Shown in pieces: positions 41,801-51,200 of a DNA stretch of 64,000 bases. The notes below the pieces were generated by a model. The model was not told where the DNA came from. It searched no databases and saw only the letters and a program-made list of their open reading frames with translations. Positions within the stretch are counted from its first letter, which is position 1, and every line of letters begins with the position of its first letter. The translations under genes and the position numbers were made by a program. The stretch lies in NCBI RefSeq assembly GCF_963678635.1, contig NC_087066.1:44071624-44135623 (forward strand). Direction: 5' to 3'. This stretch comes from Symsagittifera roscoffensis. Lineage: Eukaryota; Xenacoelomorpha; Acoela; Convolutidae.

Positions 41801-44200
41801 TATTTTTTCAAAACTATCAAAAAGTTTATATTTTTTAAATTTTCTCAAAAACGTAAGGAGTGATAATTTTTTGACTGAGATCTTCGACTGTGAGGTTTTC
41901 AATTTTGACAAAAAAATAAAACACAAAACCAATTTTGTGAACTAAAAATGACTGAACCTGATAAACAACAAATGGTATATCTGAACCTTTACATCCTTTA
42001 ATTTCACCAATTGTTTTTAAATTATTTCGTTCAAACTTGAATTGTCTCTAAAATGACTGAAAGCAAAATCACATAGAATCCTTAGAGCGCTTGACTTGAG
42101 TTATTGAAATTGCAGGACTAAACCCAATCTAGGCTATTTTTTCTCCTTGAGGTAGCAACAATAAGTATGTTTAATATGAAGAAATAGTATGACGAAACAG
42201 GCGTTTACACAACTAATTTTTCCTGGTTTTGATCTCAGATGCCTTTAAAAATTCCGCAAAAAACGCTTAGTTATAAAGTCGAAGACTGACTGAAAAAAAA
42301 ACAAACACCCCTTCTCCCTGACATAAATATTCCGCACCTTCTTCGAAATTTGGAACCATACCGTTCTGCAAGGGGCTTATAAAACTCATTAGACCGTAAG
42401 TTTGGTTTCTGGCTTCGAAACAAGTGACAGAATAATTGTGCCGGGATGTTTGTTTTTGTCAAAACAATTTTCGACTTTGAACTACTAATTTTTGCCGGTT
42501 ATTTTTGTGATCATTTTTTGTAAAGTTATATTAGTTTTAAAATTCGGAAAATTGAGTAAATCAACGGCCAAAATTTTTCGTTCTATTGATGCAAAAGCGG
42601 AGATTTAATCCATCTTACATTTCCTTCAAATCGAAGTTAGGCATTCGGTTTGATGTATCTACCTCTTTGCAATGCTCAAATTGTTTGATTTTGCATTTAA
42701 CATAGCGTGTGGGGTAAGGGTTTTCAAAAAACCATAAATTGCTTAAACTTTTTAAATATTTTTAAAAATTTATTTTTTCCATTTTTCACTAACTGGGCGC
42801 AATTATAATGCTGAGATATACAAGGAAAATATAGCAAATAAATTCAAAAACTTTTTGAAATAATTAATAATTGGTTTAATCCGAGTCGGATGCTCCTATG
42901 TGGGGCCCAAAGGGCCCTACAGAGCATCCTATAAGATTCTCAGTTGACTCTAAAGCTAAACGATTTTTTTGAATTTTTTCTAAGGTTTTCACGTCATGCT
43001 TACGCCAGTTTTCTTACTTTTTACAACTTATTAGAATTCTTTGAGGCAAAAGGCCTTCAGTTCAGACATTCCTTGTGGCCATGAATGACCTAACCAAAGA
43101 AAATAAACGAGACTAATTTGGATTCAAACTTTTTTTATTTTCACACAACATTCAAACAAATGAACAAATAAGAAAAATAGAAAAATCCAAACATAGAAAA
43201 AATAAGTTTTCATCTCATTAGGACCTCTTTATTTGACTTGGATATAGGAGTTCATATTACACTCCAGGAAAGACAATTTTGTTATCAAAATTCACTATTT
43301 TCCATTTTTGAAAAGATTTATTTTTTCAAAACTATCAAAAAGTTTATATTTTTTAAATTTTCTCAAAAACGTAAGGAGTGATAATTTTTTGACTGAGATC
43401 TTCGACTGTGAGGTTTTCAATTTTGACAAAAAAATAAAACACAAAACCAATTTTGTGAACTAAAAATGACTGAACCTGATAAACAACAAATGGTATATCT
43501 GAACCTTTACATCCTTTAATTTCACCAATTGTTTTTAAATTATTTCGTTCAAATTTGAATTGTCTCTAAAATGACTGAAAGCAAAATCACATAGAATCCT
43601 TAAAGCGCTTGACTTGAGTTATTGAAATTGCTGGACTAAACCCAATCTAGGCTATTTTTTCTCCTTGAGGTAGCAACAATAAGTATGTTTAATATGAAGA
43701 AATATTATGCTGGAACAGGCGTTTAGAATCAAAAGGCTTACAAAACTAATTGTTCCGAGTTTTGATCTCAAATGCCAATAAAAATTCTACAAAAAATGCT
43801 TAGTTATAAAATCGAAAACTGACTGAAAAAAAAAACAAACACCCCTGACATAGAAACTCCGCACCTTCTTCGAAATTTGGAACCATACCGTTCTGCATGA
43901 GGATTATGAAAATTATTAGACCGAAAGTAAACGAAAGACTAAAATGGGTTCAAATTTGTTTCATTTTCACACATTATTTGAACAAATGTACAAATAAGAA
44001 AAATAGAAAAGTCCAAACATAGAAAAAATAAGTTTTTCACCTCATTAGGACCTCCATATTCGAACTTGATATAGTGAGTTCACATTACACTCCAGGAAAA
44101 ACGATCTTGTTATCAAAATTCACTATTTTCCATTTTTGAAGTGATTCGTTTTTCAAAACTGTCAAAACAAATATATTTTTTAAATTTTCTCATAAACAGG
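38850..44200. repeat. Tandem repeat of a 1.52-kb unit, three copies plus a diverged, deleted fourth
   Basis: The landmark GACTGAAAGCAAAATCACAT occurs at 39016, 40536, 42055 and 43573 (spacing 1520, 1519, 1518). Units 1-3 are nearly identical. The fourth is more diverged and lacks about 0.7 kb, joining the region after CCGTTCTGCA to the TTCATTTTCACACA region. Small frames inside (e.g. 39588-39800, 40752-40943) repeat with the unit and look like chance frames. Each full unit contains the hairpin described separately and a segment related to the 0.53-kb repeat at 62.7-63.8 kb. Confidence 0.9.
39849..39891. repeat. Hairpin in each 1.52-kb unit
   Basis: GGATGCTC at one end pairs with GAGCATCC at the other, and GGGCCC/GGGCCC segments around a central AAA form the inner stem. 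The same structure recurs at about 41369 and 42888. It could be the fused ends of an ancestral transposon or an origin-like secondary structure. Confidence 0.7.
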
Positions 44201-45005
44201 GAAAATTGTTGCCAAACGGTTGAGATCATCATACCACATCTCTTATGCACTATTATAAATTTCTGCTTCATCGAAGTCGAAAAAGTAACAGAAAAAAAAG
44301 ATAATAGAAAAAATCTGTTTTGAGGTTGCTGAGAAAATTCCAAGAAAACCAAAACCCTGCTTTAAAATAAAACCATCGACAAACATCATTAATCAACTGC
44401 ATTTTTTTTAGTTCTAAGGACGCATGCAAAAAATTAGGAAAATCCTGCCAAAAGTTTTCTAGAAAGTGACTAATTAAAAAGAAAGTTGATATAAAACATG
44501 GCCAAATGTCAAATTTTCCCTGGGGACCCTCTTAATGATTTTCGATAGCCGGCAATAATGGGCAATTTTGCGGGAAATTATTGATAGCGAACTGCAATCA
44601 CCGCTCTGAAGCATAGTTTTAAATTTCAAGTGAACTGTTGAGTAAACTCAATTTCAAAATTAACATAATATTTGATTTAACAATGAGCTCAATCAAAAAG
44701 TCTAATGTTTTTATTAACAGCACAAAATATTCAAATTCAACGATTGGTGTCAAAATTAGCATGTTTGATTTTATCAGGCCAGGAAACCTCCCCTTTCGAG
44801 AAACATCCCCCCGTCAAACCAACAGTTCGAGCCACTTTTTTTGGCCAGTATCGGTAGATTTTTTTTACAAATCAGACAAAAATAAGGAGGGATGTCGATC
44901 CGAATAGAAATTAAAAGATTTCCTTCCCATTTAGCAGTTTGTTCGCAAACTTTTTCAGCTCACAACAATGTTCAGCTGTTAGTTAGTTCTCTAATCTTTA
45001 AGCTG
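44201..45005. other. Noncoding DNA
   Basis: AT-rich sequence without convincing open frames; the 89-codon frame at 44638-44907 has no recognisable domain or codon bias. If the minus-strand exon at 45006-45226 is the last coding exon, the 3' untranslated region of that gene would lie here. Confidence 0.4.
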
Positions 45006-45226
45006 TTAGTTTACAAATCTGATCACAATTATCCTGGTTGCGGAGACTGTAAATGCAATCCGCACTGGAAGTGGGAGGAGGGGTGGGGGTGATCTGTTGT
45101 TCATTCTGTACTGGGCGTACATGCAGTGCCAGAAGAAGAACTCGTACTGGGAGTTGAACTGGGCCCAGGGCACCACTCCAATCTGGGCGGCACAGTTGAC
45201 TACCCCGACCGCATTGTTCATCAGAA
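45006..45226 (-). CDS. Likely terminal exon of a minus-strand host gene
   Basis: A locally GC-rich, codon-biased patch. After a TTTTAG acceptor (AG at 45228-45227) the frame reads LMNNAVGVVNCAAQIGVVPW and then QFNSQYEFFFWHCMYAQYRMNN, continuing through a P-rich stretch to TAA at 45006. The hydrophobic VGVVNCAAQIGVV and W/F/Y-rich segments could be membrane-associated. The acceptor requires one base from the previous exon (phase 1), which agrees with the donor at 58978. I do not recognise the protein, and the exact 3' end (stop or a further donor) is uncertain. Confidence 0.5.
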
Positions 45227-45540
45227 CTAAAATTCAATTTCATATCACGGCTAGTGTACTAGTGGACAAAACTAAACAAAAAAAAATGTTTTTACGCAGT
45301 TAACTGCCTAGTTTTACGGACAATTTTGGAAAGTATTCGCTAAGATTTGATAAAAATTTTTACTTCAACCCACAGTGTTTGATCTGAGCTACCCTCTCAG
45401 AAAGTCTCAGTTTTTAATTTGATGTACTTATCAGTTTATTCCAGGTCTGAAAATACTCACCAATTTAATTAGTAGTGCTATAGGAGTGAACAATTTTTCG
45501 ATTATAGCGGAGTAGGAACAGGAATAATTGATCATGCAAT

Positions 45541-45970
45541 CAGGGGCGGATCTAGGATTTTCTCGAGGGGGGGGGCGGATTTTCGAAAAATTTTCCAAAA
45601 TTTTGACGACCTTTTTTTTTAGGTCGACCAAATTGCTTTTTCGAGCTCTCCCAAAGCACTGTTTTGCCCCTATTTTGGCAAAATTTTCTGCGCCGCAGGC
45701 AAATTTTTGAAAAAACAGTCAAAAAAGCCGTTTTTGGGCACTTTTTGAAAAATTTGGACAAAAAAATGCGTTTTTTTTTGGCGCGCGCTCCCCCTCAAAG
45801 TTAGTATATATTGGCGCCAAAGGCGCCTTTAGAAAAATCTTAGGGTCGGTCCGCCAAAAATGGATTTCTGAAAAAGTATCAAAGGGGGGACCCTTTGGGT
45901 CGGCAGGGGGTCGAATCCCTGAGGGGGGGGGGGCGTCCGCCCAACCCGCCCCCCCCTTAATCCGCCCCTG
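45541..45970. mobile_element. hAT-type MITE, complete copy (430 bp)
   Basis: Starts CAGGGGCGGATCTAGG and ends ATCCGCCCCTG, flanked by a perfect 8-bp duplication CATGCAAT (45533-45540 and 45971-45978), the hallmark of hAT transposition. The interior has a G-run and C-run near the ends and CGCGCGCTCCCCCTCAAA in the middle, with no transposase. Termini of the CAGGGGCGGATC type are known from animal hAT-like elements. Confidence 0.9.
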
Positions 45971-46269
45971 CATGCAATGTTAAACATTTTAAACAAGAAA
46001 ATTGCATTGTTCAGTGTGACCGTTTGACCGTTTTCCACAAATCTGCTGTTTCTTATGAATTCATACCATTGGAAAAACCGATTACAATTAGTGAAAACTG
46101 GCATTTTCAGACCCAGAATAACCTAGTAAGTGCTTCAAATCAAAAACTCAGTTTCAAAGAGGGTAATTCAGAAAAGTCGAAGTAAAAATTGCGCAATAAG
46201 GTCCTTAAAATTAGGCAATTTAGAGACTAAAAATCATAATTTGCATTTAATTTTGTCCACTAATGTATG

Positions 46270-46544
46270 CAGGGGCGGATCTAGGATTTTCTCGATGGGG
46301 GGAGGTGGATTTTCAAAAAAATTTCGAAAATTTTGTCGACTTTTTTTAGGTCTACCAAATTGATTTTTCGAGGTCTCCTAAAGCACTGTTTTGTTGTTTT
46401 GTCCCTATTTTGGCCAAATTTTCTGCGCCGCAGGCAAAACTTTGAAAAAACAGGCCAAAAAAGGCGTTTTAGGCAACTTTTGGAAAATTTCGACCAAAAA
46501 ATTGCGTTTTTTCGGCGCGCGCTCCCCCTCAAAATCCGCCCCTG
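46270..46544. mobile_element. hAT-type MITE, shorter copy (275 bp)
   Basis: Same termini (CAGGGGCGGATCTAGG ... ATCCGCCCCTG) but an internally shorter body than the copy at 45541. Flanks are AATGTATG and AGTGCATG, six of eight bases matching, so the duplication has decayed or the flank was rearranged. Its right part is tandemly duplicated downstream. Confidence 0.8.
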
Positions 46545-46873
46545 AGTGCATGTTGGTGATAGCTATAAGTATCAACAGTAACTTTTGCCGTTGATTGGGT
46601 GGAGAGCTTTTTTTAGGTCTACCAAATTGAGTTTTCGAGGTCTCCTAAAGCACTGTTTTGTTGTTTTGTCCCTATTTTGGCCAAATTTTCTGCGCCGCTG
46701 GCAAAATTTTGAAAAGACAGGCCAAAAAAGGCGTTTTAGGCACCTTTTGGAAAATTTTGACCAAAAAATGCGTTTTTTCGGCGCGCGCTCCCCCTCAAAA
46801 ACCGCCCCTGAGTGCATGCTGGTGATAGCTATAAGTATCAACAGTAACTTTTGCCGTTGATTGGGTGGAGAGC
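46341..46873. repeat. Two-copy 266-bp tandem duplication of MITE end plus flank
   Basis: The segment from TTTTTTTAGGTCTACCAAATTG through the MITE right terminus and the flank AGTGCATG..GGTGATAGCTATAAGTATCAACAG..TTGGGTGGAGAGCT occurs at about 46341-46606 and again at 46607-46873. Copies differ by scattered substitutions. The second therefore contains a MITE lacking its left end. Confidence 0.8.
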
Positions 46874-47174
46874 TATATTAAACTGAGAGCTGACGAGGAT
46901 TGATTTCGAAAAAAAAGTATAGATTCATTCAAACGCGGCTTATGAGTGAAAGCTAGACGCAATTGTCATGTTACACTTATAGTTTTACAGAGCATTTAGT
47001 TTAAATTCAATTCTTTTAAGTGTTTCAAATCATGATTACGCTTGATTACGAAATATATATACTTTCCGATTAGTAACCTAATTAACGGAACCACCGAACC
47101 ATTTGATAGCTTGGCTTATGATCCAATGACATTCAGCGTCTTACTCTGCACTTATGACGTGAAGTCCATCCATA

Positions 47175-47179
47175 CCGTG
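47175..47179. other. Target site duplication CCGTG (left) of the LTR element
   Basis: CCGTG immediately before the 5' LTR is repeated at 54351-54355 after the 3' LTR. Confidence 0.9.
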
Positions 47180-47436
47180 TGTCATACCGCTACTGCAGTA
47201 GCAGTATTTATTATACGTATGTACATCTAACCTCTGGTGCTCAATCATTATTTTATGGTATTCTCAAGGTCATACGTAAGTGTTGACACTGAGATTAAGC
47301 GAGAGATCAGAGTACTTAACAATGATCTATCTCTCAGTACATAAGAAACCAAGAAAAGAGAAAATCTAAATTCAATATTCAGAATACAGTATTGAATTAC
47401 AACTTGTTTTCAATTGATATCGCAACGCATATCACA
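47180..47436 (+). repeat. 5' LTR (257 bp)
   Basis: Begins TGTCATACCGCTACTGCAGT and ends CGCATATCACA. The last base is also the A of the gag ATG. The terminal TG...CA is canonical. Confidence 0.95.
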
Positions 47437-48272
47437 TGGCGCAGCCAGCAGGATTCGCAGCTCAAGACAACAGAACGGATATGGGAATTCCGGTATTTTG
47501 GGCATCAGCGAATCTAGACCCTCCGTGGCAATTCAAAATTTGGTTCGAACAATTTCTCATGGCGGTTACGGTCAAAGAAAATGTGAACCCAGAGATTATT
47601 TTGGAAGAACCAAAAGACATATTAGAGGAACCACCACCACGCCCGGAAACGCCCAGGGAAGGGGAGAACGAAGATGCGAGAAACGCTAGGATTCTTAGAG
47701 ATAAATTAGCAAGCGACAGAGTAGTATTGGAGAACGAAGAAAGAAAAACAAGAGGCCCACGAGTCGGACACAATGTCTTCTACAACGAAGTACAAAAGAA
47801 ACTGGTGTCACGATTATTTCTATCTTTGGGCACAGAGGGAAAGAAGAGATTCCTACAAAAGAATCCGCACGCAGAAATATCGAAAATGAAGTTCAGAGAA
47901 ATAACAGAGTTGGCAGAAGTCTCATTTCAAAAGGTAAAATGTGTAACATACGAAAGATACAAGTTATTTACGAGAATGCAAGAATCTGGTGAATCTCTAG
48001 AATCATTCCACGCAGCATTAACTGCTCAAGCTGCTCGTTCAGAACTGGGGACATTGGAAAATGAAATAGTGCGAGACTTGTTCATCTCGAAAATGAAAAA
48101 CATGACATTGCAGGACACGTTGACATTCGAAACTCTGAATCCAGAGGAAGTTCTAAAAAGGGCTATAAAATTCGAACATAGCAAGTTAACCACAATGGCA
48201 TTTCAAAAGACTAATGCTGCGGCTACAGGAGGATCAAGTAGCAATTACACATCGGGTGTGAGAATAAAATAG
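47436..48272 (+). CDS. gag: Gag protein (capsid region)
   Basis: A 278-residue frame starting at the last base of the 5' LTR (MAQPAGFAAQDNRTDMGIPV...). The central region (LFLSLGTEGKKRFLQKNP, then FTRMQESGESLESFHAALTA and ALTAQAARSELGTLENEIVR followed by DLFIS) is a typical retrotransposon Gag capsid domain. The frame stops at TAG 48270-48272, before the CCHC zinc knuckles, which are encoded in the -1 frame. Gag made from this frame alone would lack nucleocapsid unless a -1 shift occurs in 48242-48272. Confidence 0.85.
   Translation: MAQPAGFAAQDNRTDMGIPVFWASANLDPPWQFKIWFEQFLMAVTVKENVNPEIILEEPKDILEEPPPRPETPREGENEDARNARILRDKLASDRVVLENEERKTRGPRVGHNVFYNEVQKKLVSRLFLSLGTEGKKRFLQKNPHAEISKMKFREITELAEVSFQKVKCVTYERYKLFTRMQESGESLESFHAALTAQAARSELGTLENEIVRDLFISKMKNMTLQDTLTFETLNPEEVLKRAIKFEHSKLTTMAFQKTNAAATGGSSSNYTSGVRIK
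47437..47452 (+). promoter_or_regulatory. Probable tRNA primer binding site
   Basis: TGGCGCAGCCAGCAGG starts at the first base after the 5' LTR; TGG matches the complement of a mature tRNA CCA end. It overlaps the first codons of gag, which is unusual. The priming tRNA cannot be named without a tRNA set from the host. Confidence 0.6.
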
Positions 48273-51200
48273 GAACCTGTAATGGCAGTTCGAAATTTGG
48301 GGGGAAAACCAAAACTCCAAATAGAAGAGAAACAAATAACAGACAGAATAATAACAAAACTCAAAACACGAAAACGAAACCATGTAATAGATGTGGAAGG
48401 ACGTTTGAACAGGGACATCTAAAAAATTGTCCAGCGATGGGGAAGAATTGTAAACACTGTGGTAAACCAAATCACTTCGCCAAAATGTGCAGATCCCAAC
48501 AAGTAAGTGAAGTTGCGGAAGATTCGGAAGGACCGGTAGAGGAATGCGACCAGATCAGTGAAGGTGTTGGGTCATGTAGTGAATTTGAAGTTATGTCAAT
48601 ACAAACCTACCAACCGGAAAATGAGCGAGTTTCAAAATATGTGAAAGATCGAATCAACGAAATGAGAAACAACACAAACGGAAAAGTGATACGAGTTCAG
48701 AAAATAGATTCTATTCGCGATCCAACATTGAATCGCGTAAAATCACTAAAAGCCATGGTACGAATAGATAACCAGATAATTCAATTAACAGTGGACACTG
48801 GAAGTCCTGTTTCATTTCTTAACTGGGCCACGACAAAGGAAATCATGGAAAAATCAAACAAAGTGAGATTCATACCGTCCAACAAATTGAACTTACAAAC
48901 CAAATTCGTGGATTACAACAAACAACCGATCAGTATCCTGGGAGCCCTGAAAACCAATCTGAGGTCAGCGGGCTGGGAGGTAAAGGGCGCAACCTTTCTG
49001 GTATCAGAACGAAAAACTAGATGCATCATGGGATTAGATCTGCAAGGACAAGTGGGAATAGTGACTACACAAAGACCGGCGCCAAAAGAACTCACCAGGT
49101 TTGACGTGCTCATGTGCGAGCAGTCAGAAGGTTGGAAAGAAAAATTTTTCACTAAATTTAAAAACTTATTTGAAAGGCAAAGCATTTCAAAAAATCACAT
49201 TGCCAGTTCAAAATTCAAATACCCACTATGTCCGATTCAAGAAAAGGGGAGAAGAATCCCAATTCACATACAAGATAAAGTCGAAAAAGAAATCGAGAAG
49301 TTATTGACAGAAGGTCATATAACAAAACTTGATAAATGTACAAGTGATTGCTTTATCGCCCCGATTGTGATAACAGTAAAGAAGGACGACTCAATAAAAT
49401 TGGCAATGGATGCAAAACCAATCAATAGACAATTGTTCAAAAACAAATACCAAATGCCGAATGTAGATGAACTTATTGATGGGGTAAGCCAGATTGTAAC
49501 TGAAAACAAAAAAGGTACGCTATATTTTTCGGTGTTAGTTTTGAAATATGCGTACAGTCAACTAAAATTGGCTGCTGATACAGCTAGACAATGCAATTTT
49601 AACATTGTGGTTGGAAAAGCAACTGGAACTTACAGATTCTTGACAGGGTTCTACGGTCTAGCAGATATGCCAGCTGAATTTCAAAAGGCTATGGATAGAA
49701 CAATCAATCACGCTAAAAACACGTTCTGTTTTCTGGATGACATACTTATTGTGTCAAAGGGAAGTGAAATCGAACATGCAAACTTAGTAGAAGCAGTACT
49801 AAAGAAATTGGATGCGGAAAACTTGGCACTGAAACTCTCAAAATGTGAATTTTTTAAACAAGAAGTGAATTGGTTGGGTCACCATCTCTCAGAAGAAGGG
49901 GTTAGACCGAAAATCACTAAAACGGAAGCCGTAGTAAACTTGAACCAGCCGAAATCCCTAAAACAACTAAGGTCATTTCTAGGAAGCATAAATCACTTAG
50001 CTAAATTTATACCTAACGTAGCCAGTCTGACTGAAAAATTAAGACCACTTCTTAAAGAAGAAAATCAAAAGAAAAAGTTAAAAAACATGAAACTCCCGGT
50101 GAAAAAATTCGAGTGGGGGGATGTTCACACAGTAGCATTTAATGCTATAAAAGGAGCTGCGGCAAATATTACGAAAGTGCATTATTACGATGCAAATCGT
50201 GAAACACGAGTTAAATGCGATGCTAGCCATGATGGGCTAGGGGCTACTTTAGAACAACAAAATGATGAAGGGTTGTGGGCCCCAATTTCGTTCGCATCCC
50301 GATACTTAAATGCCCAAGAAAAAAAATATTCAACAAATGAGTTGGAATTATTGGCAGTTGTTTGGGCAGTAGATAGATATAAACACTACCTTCTGGGGAA
50401 ACCATTTACCATCGCAACTGACCACAAAGCGCTTACAACAGCATTGGATGTTAATCAATCGAACAAGACCTACCAATCACGTTTAACCCGGTGGGTTGAC
50501 CGGTTACTGCCATATCAGTTCAACATAGTTCACATTCCGGGGAGGGACATGGGCATAGTTGATTATTTATCGCGTGATCCTTTCAATGATCCCTGGCCCG
50601 AATCAGAATTAGACGAAAAGTTTGTAGTAGCGACAATAAACTCTTTTCATGAAGCGTTCGACTGCTGGAACAGTAGGCTTAAAGACTCAAGGTCGCTCAA
50701 CCGGAACGAAAACGTTCTAGAATGTTCTAGAAGGAATGTTACGAAACAGTCATCAAGTAATGGTTGCTATAGCAACCAAAACGGTCAAAACCGAACAAGG
50801 CTCGACCGGAACGAGAGAAAACAGTTTCCACGACTGCAAAAACAGCTAAACACAACAGTTCAACAGAAACAAATAACTTTTTCGTCAAATCAACCCACTA
50901 AACAGTCAGTCTTAAATAATTGCAAAATCAAAAAACGACCAGTAACGAGCAAAATAGAAAAAACAGACTCAAGGATCGAGATGTCAGAAAATAAAAACAG
51001 AGCATACGACTGGTGGTCGAACTCACCACAAGAATGGCGGAATGAGGAGCGCGAAGAAAGCATAATGGACCCAAAGTGGAACCGATCACTTTCCACCAAT
51101 AACGAACTCTCGGAAGAGGAGGAGATCACAGAGACAGTCCAACGCACGAGAAAAATAATACGAGGAGGCAGAAAAAATAGGGACAGCTCCGACAGCGAAA

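Noticed and set aside
39228-42462. Repeated 60-70-codon minus-strand frames in the 1.52-kb tandem repeat (39228, 39588, 40752, 41107, 42271)
   Set aside because: They lack domains, differ in length through A-run indels between copies and show no sign of coding constraint.
45541-46860. Short frames of 60-90 codons on both strands within the hAT-type MITEs
   Set aside because: They coincide with MITE sequence, recur with each copy and have no protein features.
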